Part shown: in pieces, positions 1 through 8,330 of the stretch
How positions within the stretch are numbered: position 1 is the stretch's first letter
Layout: each line of letters starts with the position of its first letter
Assembly: GCA_902475025.1 (NCBI GenBank)
Contig: CABRXX010000039.1
Coordinates: 1 to 23,703 of the forward strand
Direction of reading: 5' to 3'
Length of the DNA: 23,703 nucleotides
Origin: Merdiplasma sp905207905
Lineage (GTDB): Bacteria > Bacillota > Clostridia > Lachnospirales > Lachnospiraceae
Position numbers and translations under genes: made by a program
Notes under the pieces: generated by a model
Told to the model about the DNA's origin: nothing
The model's database searches: none
What the model saw: the letters and a program-made list of their open reading frames with translations, nothing else

Positions 1-1
1 T

Positions 2-2596
2 TTTCCCTATCTGCATTATGTGGGAAATTACCTCCGGGATTTTGCGGAGAATCTTTTCCAGGGGGATTTTTCTGTAAAAATGTATGATTTTACCCTGGGT
101 ATGGGAGATGATGTGAATGCGGTTTTCCGTTCGCATCCCCTGGATTTTCTGAGTGTCCTGGTGCCGGGACGGTATACGGAAGTTTTGTATAATCTCCTTA
201 CGCTGCTGCGGATGTATCTGGCAGGGCTTGGCTTTTCGGCTTTTTGCCTCTACATGAAGCGCCCGGCTTCTGTGGCGCTGCTTGGCAGTATGGTTTATTT
301 AAGCTGCGGCTATGTGATGAAGCTTGGAATGATGCATCCCACCTTTCTTTCCGCCATGATTGTTTTGCCTCTGCTGCTTCTGGGGGCGGAGCAGGTGATG
401 AAGAAGGGCAGTATTCTGCTGTTTTCTTTTGTGACGGCTATGGGCTTTTTAAGCAATTATTACTTTATGTATATGTGTACCCTGGCCTTGGGCATTTACG
501 TGCTGGTGCGCTTTTTTGAGCTTTATCAGGACAGGAGAGGGAGAGAATTTTTTTCTCTGTTTTTTCGGATGGGGGGCGCTTATTTGCTGGGGCTTGGAAT
601 GACGGCGGCAGTGCTGTTTCCCACTATTATGAGGCTTACTTCCTCCCTGCGTCTTGAAACAGAAAGCGCAGGAGAAAATTTGCTGTTTTATGAAAACTGG
701 AAACGGTATTACCAGTGGTTTTTGGATCTGATTGCGCCCTATCGGAATACGGGGAGCAATACGCATCTGAATTTTTGTGTTTTGGCGATTCCGGCGGCGG
801 TGCTGCTGTTTCTGCAAAAAGGACGGAAATATCTGGGGCTGAAAGCGGCCCTGGCCCTGGAGGCGGTTATGCTGCTGATCCCGGCAGGCGGTTATGTGAT
901 GGCAGGGTTCAGCAATGTGAACAACCGCTGGACGTTTCTTCTGTCCTTTACCCTGGCGCTTGTCTGCGTTTTTGTATTTCAGGAGTTTCATGTGCTTACC
1001 CAAAAAGCCAGGCGGGCACTTCTGATTTTGTGTCTGGCCTTTGGCGGGGCAGCGGCTTATGATTACCTGTTTCAGTCCCAAAATCCCTATGTGCTTCTGG
1101 GATTTGGGGAGCTTTTGGCAGCTGCCTGCCTGCTGGCATTTGGGACAAACTTATGGAGAGGGAAAAAAGAACGGATGAGAGCCCTCTTTGGGCTGGTGAT
1201 GGTGAGCACCCTGATCAACAGCTATGCCACCTTCAGCCCCTCTCTTGGAAATATGTCCAGCCAGTTTACAGACAGAGGGCAGGTGCTTTCTGACTATGAA
1301 ACTTCTCCCTACACCCGGTACAGCCGGATTGAGGAGGATGGATTTTTCCGCACGGATACCAGCGTGATGGGAACCGGGAAGGAGAATTGCTCGGTGATCT
1401 TAGGTTATCAGGGCGTCTCTATGTACAACAGTGTTCTGAACGGAGATCTGACCCAGTATCTATTAGATCAGGAGAGCCCGGGAATCAATGCTGTGCATCG
1501 GATTTTTGGCCTGGACGGCCGTACAGCCTCAGAGGCGCTGGCTAATGTAACGTATTATATGACTGCGGCAGGGGATGAACAGCAGGTGCCGTACGGGTTT
1601 GCGCTGGATCAACAGGCCTCCACGGCAGAGTATTCCATCTATAAAAACCAGCATCCGCTGGCTTTCGGGTACACTTATGATACGGTGATTGGCCGGGAGG
1701 ATTATGAAAAGCTAAGTCCCCTGGAACGGCAGCAGGTGATGCTGGAGGCTGCTGTGGTGGAAAGAGGGGAAGCTGGAAAACCGGAAAAAACTGGTGAGAC
1801 AGAAGATGCGGCGCAGACAGAAAAGGAAAAAGTCAGCGGATTTCCCAAGAGAATCTCATCTCCTTCTCAGGAGATTTTGACCATACCGGTAGAACTGCCC
1901 CAAAAGGGAGACGGGATAAAGGCCACGGAAAATGGATACCGGGCTGTGGAAAATCTGGCGGAACTTTCGTTTCCTTTTGAAAAGAAGGCCGGATATGAGT
2001 GCTACGTCCGTTTGGTGGGTCTGGAACGCAATCGGGACTATAGCTTTGTGGATGTGTACACCGACGAGCTGGCAAAGACGTTGACGGTTCGGGGAAAAAC
2101 AGCAGTCTATTCTCTGGGGCGCAGCAATTATCTGGTAAATTTGGGGCATTATGATCAGGACGGCCAGGGAAGGATCCGCATCAGCTTCCGGGAAAAAGGC
2201 AATTATAAGCTGGCCGGTGTGGAACTTTGCTATGTTCCGCTGGGACAGTATGAAGCGCAGATAGAGCAGTTAAATCAGGAGGTTTTGGAGGATGTGGAGT
2301 TTGGCACCAACCGGATTTCTGGCAGGGTAAGTCTGGAAGACAAAAAAATCATGGCCTTCTCCATTCCCTACAGCAGGGGGTGGAAGGCCACGGTAGATGG
2401 GAAACCGGCAACCCTTGAAAAGGTAAATGTAGCTTATCTTGGTCTTTCCCTGGAGCCGGGAGAACATGAGGTGCTTCTTACTTACCGTTCTCCCGGAAGC
2501 AGGGCAGGAACGCTGGTAACCGTGATCAGTGTGGCGGTGTTTGCGCTTCTTCTTGTTTTGTGGATTCGGAAACGTCGGTTCTGGTCAAAATCGTAA
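2..2596 (+). CDS. YfhO family GT-C-like membrane protein (5' partial)
   Basis: The frame is open from the left edge (first whole codon at 2), so the true start and first membrane segment lie outside; a GTG at 20 is internal. The 864 visible residues begin in the first outer loop, with the family pattern LHYVGNYL followed by a GxG and a conserved HPLDFL stretch. About ten hydrophobic segments follow to about residue 405. Then comes a large soluble beta-rich part with the family-typical SRGWKATVDGK and EPGEHEVLLTY motifs, and a last transmembrane helix ending in KRRFW. YfhO proteins are thought to transfer sugars from a polyprenyl-phosphate carrier to surface polymers such as lipoteichoic acid, with a CsbB-type synthase, and one lies at 4407. 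A charged low-complexity E/K/T insert sits near 1765-1860. The 3' end overlaps the convergent gene. The family is fairly sure; the acceptor is unknown. Confidence 0.85.
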   Translation, partial: FPYLHYVGNYLRDFAENLFQGDFSVKMYDFTLGMGDDVNAVFRSHPLDFLSVLVPGRYTEVLYNLLTLLRMYLAGLGFSAFCLYMKRPASVALLGSMVYLSCGYVMKLGMMHPTFLSAMIVLPLLLLGAEQVMKKGSILLFSFVTAMGFLSNYYFMYMCTLALGIYVLVRFFELYQDRRGREFFSLFFRMGGAYLLGLGMTAAVLFPTIMRLTSSLRLETESAGENLLFYENWKRYYQWFLDLIAPYRNTGSNTHLNFCVLAIPAAVLLFLQKGRKYLGLKAALALEAVMLLIPAGGYVMAGFSNVNNRWTFLLSFTLALVCVFVFQEFHVLTQKARRALLILCLAFGGAAAYDYLFQSQNPYVLLGFGELLAAACLLAFGTNLWRGKKERMRALFGLVMVSTLINSYATFSPSLGNMSSQFTDRGQVLSDYETSPYTRYSRIEEDGFFRTDTSVMGTGKENCSVILGYQGVSMYNSVLNGDLTQYLLDQESPGINAVHRIFGLDGRTASEALANVTYYMTAAGDEQQVPYGFALDQQASTAEYSIYKNQHPLAFGYTYDTVIGREDYEKLSPLERQQVMLEAAVVERGEAGKPEKTGETEDAAQTEKEKVSGFPKRISSPSQEILTIPVELPQKGDGIKATENGYRAVENLAELSFPFEKKAGYECYVRLVGLERNRDYSFVDVYTDELAKTLTVRGKTAVYSLGRSNYLVNLGHYDQDGQGRIRISFREKGNYKLAGVELCYVPLGQYEAQIEQLNQEVLEDVEFGTNRISGRVSLEDKKIMAFSIPYSRGWKATVDGKPATLEKVNVAYLGLSLEPGEHEVLLTYRSPGSRAGTLVTVISVAVFALLLVLWIRKRRFWSKS

Positions 2597-4121
2597 GCGT
2601 TTTATGCTGGTAGGCAGTTTCATAGCCGTTTGCTTTTAGATTTTCGATAATGCCCGGGTATTTCTTCTTGTCAGAATGGAATACCAGAGCATATTTTGCC
2701 TCTGAGACCAGACTGGTATCCAGCATACTGTTATATCCTGCGTTTCGCGGCATTGCCAGGGTCAGCGCCGTCTGCGCTCCGGGCTTGCGAAGGCCGTACT
2801 GGGCAATGGTATTGTCCCAGCGGCTGTTTGCCGGTGAAATGTCGAAGATTTCCTGAAAATCTTCCTTTGCTGTCTGGTAAAGCTGTTTCTGCTCTTCGGT
2901 AAAAACCCGGCGTTCCAGATTGTTTACGGACATCTGATAGAAGGAAGGCAGGGCAAAGAGGGACAGCAGCAGGCAAAGAAACGTCAGCTTTTTGCTGCGG
3001 CAGAGAGCCAAAAGCAGCACAGCGCTGGCAAATGCGGTGTTTAGTCCTCTGCATACGGTCCACAGAGAGGGATTGTGGTATACCAGGCAGTACCCTCCCA
3101 GGGCTCCTGCCAGCAGATAGAAAGCCAGCAGGTACAGGAGCAGATTTTTTGGGACTGGTTTTGGGGCGCCTTTTAAGGAGACTTCTTTACAGCCCCGATT
3201 GATAGCCCGGAGAGCCAGAAACAGGGTGAGAAACAAAATGATCAGGAAGGTCAGGAGAAACAGGGATACGAAGCCGTAGGAGGTAGTCCTGTTTTCCCAA
3301 AGACCAGCTGGAGTAAAATTTTTCAGCACCAGCCAGGCACTGTTTATTTTTTTCAGGATCATTTCTTTTAGAGAGAGGGTCTCACCGCTGGAAACGTACA
3401 GGGGAGATACCACTAAAAACAGAACCTTTCTCATGAACACTGCCAGAACGGCAGTGATGATCCCGGAGATTCCAAGGCGCAGCCACAGTTTTTTTACCGG
3501 GAGTACCAGCATCAGGTATACGGGAACAAACAGAGTGAGCAGCAGGTAGGCCTGGGCACAGTAAAGCAGAAACAGAGGCATAAAAACGTATTGAAAGAAT
3601 TTTCCGCAGCCCTTGTAGATCCGGATCATGCAGCCGGTGAGCACAATGCCAAGCCCCCATCGCAGTGGTTCTGCCATGGAAGAGACGGAGTAGAAAATAT
3701 TCAGAAGCAGGGTGCAGTAGCCGATGAGCAGATAGGGAAGCTCTTTTTTGGTGACCCTTGCCAGCAGAGCGAAGAAAAACAGTGCAAGCCCCAGCATGGT
3801 CACATTGGCAATGCACATGGAGTAGAGATCAAAACCAAAGATCTTCCCCCAAATGGCATAGGGAATCAGGATGGCAATGCCCCAGGGGCCGAAGGTTCCG
3901 TGAGGAGCATGAGTGCCGTTGTAGCCAAAGTACCCCAGGGGCATATTGGAGTCTACCATGGCGGTAATCTGATGATACCAGAACAGTTCGTCCGACACCA
4001 CCGGGGCGGCGCTGACGGCGGTTCCCGTAAGTTTCATAAAGAGAAGCCACAGAAGAAAAAGGGCTGCTGGAAGAAAAACCAGCAGGAAATAAAAACTGTA
4101 AAGTTTAGATTTTTGTTTCAT
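2526..4121 (-). CDS. Polytopic GT-C-like membrane protein, function unknown
   Basis: This is 531 residues from the ATG at 4121, chosen because GAGAGG lies 9 nt upstream; a longer frame to 4160 has no such site. A basic N-terminus leads to a first membrane helix (about residues 8-30), then an outer loop with an acidic pair D44-E45 in the context VSDELFWYHQ. About ten more hydrophobic segments follow, then a soluble C-terminal part of roughly 120 residues. A short acidic motif in the first outer loop is typical of GT-C glycosyltransferases, which use lipid-linked sugars, so I infer a role in surface glycan assembly. I cannot name a family. It converges on the YfhO-type gene and overlaps its end by 71 nt, and it diverges from the GT2 operon. 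It could instead be a polymer transporter or flippase. Confidence 0.75.
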   Translation of the reverse strand: MKQKSKLYSFYFLLVFLPAALFLLWLLFMKLTGTAVSAAPVVSDELFWYHQITAMVDSNMPLGYFGYNGTHAPHGTFGPWGIAILIPYAIWGKIFGFDLYSMCIANVTMLGLALFFFALLARVTKKELPYLLIGYCTLLLNIFYSVSSMAEPLRWGLGIVLTGCMIRIYKGCGKFFQYVFMPLFLLYCAQAYLLLTLFVPVYLMLVLPVKKLWLRLGISGIITAVLAVFMRKVLFLVVSPLYVSSGETLSLKEMILKKINSAWLVLKNFTPAGLWENRTTSYGFVSLFLLTFLIILFLTLFLALRAINRGCKEVSLKGAPKPVPKNLLLYLLAFYLLAGALGGYCLVYHNPSLWTVCRGLNTAFASAVLLLALCRSKKLTFLCLLLSLFALPSFYQMSVNNLERRVFTEEQKQLYQTAKEDFQEIFDISPANSRWDNTIAQYGLRKPGAQTALTLAMPRNAGYNSMLDTSLVSEAKYALVFHSDKKKYPGIIENLKANGYETAYQHKTLTILTRTDVSESTKQEEAQTPPH

Positions 4122-4336
4122 AACAGAATTCCTCTCTTTTTTCGTTTGGGGTTGTGGCAATCTCTGTCTGGCAATGTTTTTCGGGCGGTTTTTCAGAAAC
4201 AGGAATCTGCTCTTTTAGGAAAAAACCCCGAAAATCCATCAGGCGGATGCTGTCGCAGCCCTCAGAATATAGCTTATCTTACCATCTGGCAGGCCGGTGT
4301 ACAAGAGATAATCCTTTTCTTTTTCCACTGTTTTGC

Positions 4337-4365
4337 TGTACAAATAGAAAAATGTCTGCTAGAAT
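4337..4365 (+). promoter_or_regulatory. Extended -10 promoter of the GT2 operon
   Basis: TGTACA at 4337-4342 and TAGAAT at 4360-4365 are 17 nt apart, with TG one base before the -10 (4357-4358). Transcription would begin about 35 nt before the GT2 start. It lies in the 285-nt gap between divergent genes. I see no convincing promoter for the minus-strand gene there. Confidence 0.5.
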
Positions 4366-4406
4366 AAAAACGTACAAATGAAAAAGTAGTTCTAGGAGGC
4401 ATTTAT

Positions 4407-5444
4407 ATGCTGCATACAGTGATTATTCCCTGTTACAAGTCAGATCAGACCATCCGCAAGGTGGTGGAGATGACGATGGCAGAGTTTGAACGGATGGGCC
4501 GGAAGGAATATGAGTTCGTTCTGGTGGATGACTGTTCGCCTGACGGGGGAAAGACAGTGCAGGTTCTAAGGAGCCTGGTGCAGGACTATGCATGTGTGAA
4601 AGTGGTAGAACTGGCAAAGAACGCCGGCCAGCACAATGCAGTGATGGCGGGCTTAAATTATGCGTCCGGAGATGTGATCATCGCCATGGATGATGATGGA
4701 CAGACTCATCCTTCCCAGCTTCCTATTATTTTGGACGAGCTGGAGAAGGGGTATGACATTGTTTACGGATACTATCCACAGAAAAAGCACAGCAAATTCC
4801 GCAATTTCGGAAGTTATATCAATTATCTTACCGTGAGGATCCTGTTAAAAAAGCCGAAGGATCTGAAAACCTCCAGCTTTTGGGCTATCCGAAGGTTTGT
4901 GCGGGATTACGCAGTTCAGTATCCCAGCGCCTACACCCATCTTCAGGGGGTGTTCCTTCGAATTACCAGAAATATCGGTTCTGTGCCCATTCAGCATTTT
5001 GACCGGGAGGTGGGTACTTCTAATTATAATATGAAGAAGCTGCTGCAGCTCTGGTCCAATATTCTCGGCTTTTCCACAGTCCCCCTTCATCTGGCCATGC
5101 ATCTGGGCTATTTCTTTGCAGGGGTTGGTTTCATTGGAGCCGTTGCCGTTGTGATCCGGAAGATCATCCGTCCGGTGACTGCCATCGGCTGGCCGTCCAT
5201 GATGATGGCCATCTGCTTTTTCTCTGGACTGATCCTGCTGTTTTTGGGGCTGATCGGAGAATACATCGGAAGAATTTTCCTGGGAATGAACAACAATCCT
5301 CAGTTTGTGGTGCGCCAGATAGACGAACACGGAGTCAGTCCGTACCTGCTGAACCGGGAGGGGATTCGGTTTGAGAAAGTATCGGAGATGGAAGAGAAGG
5401 GAAATCAGGAACACGAGGAAGCAAAGAGGGAGGAGCACGTATGA
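4407..5444 (+). CDS. Family 2 glycosyltransferase, CsbB/ArnC (polyprenyl-phosphate sugar synthase) type
   Basis: This is 345 residues with AGGAGG 7 nt before the ATG. The N-terminal GT-A domain shows IIPCYKS at the start, VDDCSPDGG (nucleotide and metal site), the NAGQHNAVMAG helix, the DDDGQTHP acidic triad that binds metal-UDP-sugar, and the acceptor-side REVGTSNYNMKKL motif. Two membrane helices follow (about 230-255 and 265-295) with the family-typical LIGEYIGRIFL. The C-terminal tail is charged and glutamate-rich. Relatives load a sugar from a nucleotide donor onto undecaprenyl phosphate at the inner membrane face, for a GT-C enzyme to transfer outside. The nearby YfhO-type protein is the obvious partner. 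The ATGA overlap with the next gene indicates translational coupling. The sugar cannot be read from sequence. Confidence 0.9.
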   Translation: MLHTVIIPCYKSDQTIRKVVEMTMAEFERMGRKEYEFVLVDDCSPDGGKTVQVLRSLVQDYACVKVVELAKNAGQHNAVMAGLNYASGDVIIAMDDDGQTHPSQLPIILDELEKGYDIVYGYYPQKKHSKFRNFGSYINYLTVRILLKKPKDLKTSSFWAIRRFVRDYAVQYPSAYTHLQGVFLRITRNIGSVPIQHFDREVGTSNYNMKKLLQLWSNILGFSTVPLHLAMHLGYFFAGVGFIGAVAVVIRKIIRPVTAIGWPSMMMAICFFSGLILLFLGLIGEYIGRIFLGMNNNPQFVVRQIDEHGVSPYLLNREGIRFEKVSEMEEKGNQEHEEAKREEHV

Positions 5445-6616
5445 AGAAGTTAATGGTTATGGGCGCTGGCATCTACCAGGTGCCTCTGATTAAAAAGGCA
5501 AAGGAGATGGGAATTCACACCATCGCAGTCAGTATTCCCGGAAATTATCCGGGCTTTGCGGTGGCGGATGAGATCTGCCATATCAATACCGTAGATTATG
5601 ACGAGGTGCTGCGGGTTGCCAGAGAAAAGAAGATCGATGGCATTGTGACAGCGGGAACGGATGTGGCGGTGATCACCATCGGCAAGGTCTGTGATGAGAT
5701 GGGACTTTGCGGTTTGAGTTTTGAGGCTGCCAAAGTGGCTGCGGACAAGATGCTGATGAAGGAGCGGTACGAAGCCTGCGGAGTCCGTACAGCCAGATAC
5801 CGGAAGGTGTATTTTGAGGAAGATGTGCAGGAGGCCATCCAGGATCTGGAGTATCCCCTGATTTTTAAGGCTGTGGATTCTTCCGGAAGCAGAGGCATCA
5901 CCAGAGTCAACACTCCGGCAGATATTGAGCGGGCAGTGGAGGCGGTGAAGAAAACTACCAGAAAAAAATACTATATTGTGGAAGAATTTATTATCGGTGA
6001 GGAGTTTGGCGCCCAGGCCTTTGTATTTGGCGGAAAAGTTCAGTTTGTGCTGCCTCACGGGGATTATGTATTTGTGGGGGATACCGGGGTTCCGGTGGGA
6101 CATTTTGCCCCGTATGAGCTGGACGATGAGCTGCTTGCAGATGTGTATGACCAGACTGAGAAGGCGGTCAAGGCGATGGGGCTGGACAACTGTGCCATCA
6201 ATGCAGATTTTATTATGAAGGATCACAAGACCTATGTGCTGGAGATCGGAGGCCGTTCCGGAGCGACCTGTCTGGCAGAGCTGGTTTCTATCTACTATGG
6301 CTATGATTATTACGAAAAGATTATCCAGGCCGCTTTGGGAATCCAGCCGGAATTTCCCCAGGATCAGGCGGTGCCGAATGCCAGCAAACTGCTGATGAGC
6401 GACAGGGACGGAGTAATTCGCTCTATGGCCAATCACAATGCTCCGGATGAGCGGATTTATGAGATCATGTTTGACTACACAGTGGGAGACTCAGTGAAAA
6501 AATTCCATGTAGGGCCAAACCGAATCGGGCATGTGATCACCAAGGGTAAAACGCTGCAGGAGGCCACAGACGCCCTGGATGAGGCGCTTAATAAAATTGA
6601 GATCTGTGTGGAATAA
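5441..6616 (+). CDS. ATP-grasp ligase (carboxylate-amine ligase-like)
   Basis: This is 391 residues; the ATG overlaps the stop of the GT2 gene by 4 nt, and the upstream AGGGAGGAG is a good binding site. Residues 1-110 form a Rossmann-like pre-ATP-grasp domain (MGAGIYQVPLIKKA, then TAGTDVAV). The ATP-grasp fold follows: FKAVDSSGSRGI with K143, the hinge acids E181/E182, E188, then D256 and E268 with R272 in LEIGGRSGAT near the metal site. ATP-grasp enzymes activate a carboxylate as acyl phosphate and join it to an amine or thiol. Biotin carboxylase, PurT/PurK and PylC are relatives in fold. The context (GT2 before, adenylating enzyme after) suggests making or attaching an amino acid-like decoration on a surface glycan or lipid. 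The substrate is unknown. Confidence 0.8.
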   Translation: MKKLMVMGAGIYQVPLIKKAKEMGIHTIAVSIPGNYPGFAVADEICHINTVDYDEVLRVAREKKIDGIVTAGTDVAVITIGKVCDEMGLCGLSFEAAKVAADKMLMKERYEACGVRTARYRKVYFEEDVQEAIQDLEYPLIFKAVDSSGSRGITRVNTPADIERAVEAVKKTTRKKYYIVEEFIIGEEFGAQAFVFGGKVQFVLPHGDYVFVGDTGVPVGHFAPYELDDELLADVYDQTEKAVKAMGLDNCAINADFIMKDHKTYVLEIGGRSGATCLAELVSIYYGYDYYEKIIQAALGIQPEFPQDQAVPNASKLLMSDRDGVIRSMANHNAPDERIYEIMFDYTVGDSVKKFHVGPNRIGHVITKGKTLQEATDALDEALNKIEICVE

Positions 6617-6672
6617 CAGGGAGGCGAAGGCGTTTTGCACGGTTCCCCAGAAGAATAGAACGGAGGAAAGCA

Positions 6673-7986
6673 ATGTTTGAAAAGCTGCAGAAAAAGCTGG
6701 GAAATGTGTATCTGCTTTTTGATCTTACCAAGATGAAAAAGAAGATCCCCAGGAATTTTTCAAAGGTGATGGATATGCAGTCACGCCGGCTGCAGAAACT
6801 GATGAAAAAGGCTTACAAGATCCCTTTTTACAAGGAACGCTTTGACGCGGCAGGGGTGAAGCCGGAGGATATTAAGACGGGAGATGATCTGGCAAAGCTG
6901 CCTCTTCTGACGAAGGACGACCTGCGGGAGTGGATGAATCAGGAGCTTCAGAATCCGAAGTACAAGGATTGGATTGTGGATACCACCAGCGGTTCCACGG
7001 GAAAACCATTGTCAGTGCTGTTTTCTCCTAAGGAAAAGGCTTATATGAAGGCCAACTGGTTTCGGGTAATGATGGTGGCCGGATACAATCCCTTCTTTGG
7101 AAAGACTATGAGCCGTATCAATGCCCATGATGAGAATGCGGGGGGGAGAGATACCTTTCTGCAGCGATTCGGGATTCTGCGCCGGAAGTATGTGGATCAG
7201 TATGCGCCGGAGGCGGAGGTGATCGACGCAATCAATGAGTACAAGCCGGATTGGCTTTACATGAACAAGACAGAACTGATGCGGATTGTTCTTTACAGCA
7301 ACAAGACGGGCAAGAAGATTTTTCACCCGAAGTTTTACGATCCCATCAGCGAAAAGGTGGATGAAAACAACCGGAAACTGTTTATCAAGACTCTGGGAGA
7401 AGGAATCATCGATTCTTACGGAAGCGCTGAGACTGGAGCCTGCATGGTGCGGCTGCCCGGGAAGTCCTACTATGTGATTCACAATGATTCTTTTGTGGTG
7501 AATGTGGTGGACGATCAAAATCAGCTGGCAGAGGAAGGAAAGCTGGTGATCACACCGCTTTACAAGACGGATCTGCCTCTGATCAACTATTCTATTGGGG
7601 ATAAGGCTACCTGCAAGGTGAAAAACGGCGTGCGGTTTGTCACCAGCGTGCAGGGACGGATGAATGATTATTTTTACTATGAGGACGGAAGTGTTACCAG
7701 CTTTTTTGAGGTGACTCCGGTGATCGCCCACTGCGCGGACATTCTGCAGATCCGCTTTATCGAGGAGACCTATGATCGGATCCATGTGCAGATCGTCCGG
7801 GATGATAAGGCCAAGATGAACCGGCAGGAGATCGAAGCGTATCTCACCACCAACCTGAACAAGATCTTTAAGAAGCCTTTTGAGTTCGAGTTTGAGTGGA
7901 TGGATTCTATTCCGCCGGATAAGAATGGAAAGCTGCGGATGATCGTGTGCAATGTCAAGCAGGATGAAAGCAGCAGGGCGTTTTAG
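6673..7986 (+). CDS. CapK / phenylacetate-CoA ligase-like adenylate-forming enzyme
   Basis: This is 437 residues, with GGAGG-like GGAGGAAAG just before the ATG. It has the adenylation motifs: TTSGSTGKP at 104-112 (phosphate loop), YGSAETG at 249-255, an SIGD around 307-310, GRMND at 328-332, and PPDKNGKLRM near the C-terminus with the probable catalytic Lys at about 420. The N-terminal helical region and overall length match CapK/PaaK-like proteins often found in capsule clusters, rather than full-size acyl-CoA synthetases. Such enzymes activate a carboxylate as AMP ester and may pass it to CoA or another acceptor. It lies 56 nt after the ATP-grasp gene and is probably in the same operon. It is followed by terminator-like structures. 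The substrate is not deducible; a true phenylacetate role is unlikely in this context. Confidence 0.82.
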   Translation: MFEKLQKKLGNVYLLFDLTKMKKKIPRNFSKVMDMQSRRLQKLMKKAYKIPFYKERFDAAGVKPEDIKTGDDLAKLPLLTKDDLREWMNQELQNPKYKDWIVDTTSGSTGKPLSVLFSPKEKAYMKANWFRVMMVAGYNPFFGKTMSRINAHDENAGGRDTFLQRFGILRRKYVDQYAPEAEVIDAINEYKPDWLYMNKTELMRIVLYSNKTGKKIFHPKFYDPISEKVDENNRKLFIKTLGEGIIDSYGSAETGACMVRLPGKSYYVIHNDSFVVNVVDDQNQLAEEGKLVITPLYKTDLPLINYSIGDKATCKVKNGVRFVTSVQGRMNDYFYYEDGSVTSFFEVTPVIAHCADILQIRFIEETYDRIHVQIVRDDKAKMNRQEIEAYLTTNLNKIFKKPFEFEFEWMDSIPPDKNGKLRMIVCNVKQDESSRAF

Positions 7987-7990
7987 GAAA

Positions 7991-8041
7991 GCGGCAGCAA
8001 ATGCGGTCTGCCGCAGGTGAAGAAGTCTGCGTGGCTTTTTT
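7991..8041 (+). terminator. Probable terminator of the GT2/ATP-grasp/CapK operon, with alternative hairpins
   Basis: GCGGCAG (7991-7997) can pair with CTGCCGC (8008-8014). Alternatively CGCAG (8012-8016) pairs with CTGCG (8027-8031), extended by GC/GC across a 2-nt bulge, and runs straight into T6 at 8036-8041. The two folds share bases and exclude each other. The second has terminator form, although its stem is weak. Confidence 0.45.
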
Positions 8042-8099
8042 ATGCGTCCGAAAAGGGCGGGAGAGAGTCTGACAGTAGAAGAAGAGAATATGGCTGATC

Positions 8100-8166
8100 A
8101 AAAAACTGTCTTAAAAGACCAGAGGATAGGGGTGCCTGTCGGAAGGAGCTTTTCAGACAGTTTTTT
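8100..8166 (+). terminator. Large inverted repeat with T-run, terminator or attenuator
   Basis: Bases 8100-8117 pair with 8149-8166 in a near-perfect 18-position stem (one T-C mismatch at 8112/8154), with a 31-nt loop. The left arm starts with A6 and the right arm ends with T6. A second CTGTC (8136-8140) can pair with the same GACAG (8156-8160), giving a compact hairpin followed by T6. This may be a bidirectional terminator or a terminator/antiterminator pair upstream of the ATPase. Confidence 0.5.
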
Positions 8167-8301
8167 CATGCAGGAGTCTTTTCAAAATTCTTTTTTAGGA
8201 GAGTGGAAACGTGCAGAAAATAATGAACAGAAAGAGGGAAAAAGCAAAGATTTCTAAAGAAAAACAGCCTTCTGTTTAAAAAAAATTTAGAATTTCAGGG
8301 G

Positions 8302-8330
8302 TTATAAACCATTGGGATGTATGGTAGAAT
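8302..8330 (+). promoter_or_regulatory. Extended -10 promoter of the P-type ATPase gene
   Basis: TAGAAT (8325-8330) is preceded by TGG, giving an extended -10. A weak -35, TTATAA (8302-8307), stands 17 nt upstream. The start codon is 41 nt after the -10. Confidence 0.45.

Noticed and set aside
3591..4367. 258-codon open frame on the plus strand
   Set aside because: It runs opposite the minus-strand membrane protein and gives no recognisable protein or binding site; a shadow caused by codon use.
5450..6436. 328-codon open frame on the minus strand
   Set aside because: It lies fully opposite the ATP-grasp gene, which has clear motifs; the reverse protein is His/Ile/Arg-rich and has no family features.
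7012..7785. 257-codon open frame on the minus strand
   Set aside because: Antisense to the adenylate-forming enzyme with no protein features.
8042..8257. 71-codon open frame before the ATPase gene
   Set aside because: No ribosome binding site, begins right after a T-run, and runs through the large inverted repeat; composition is not protein-like.
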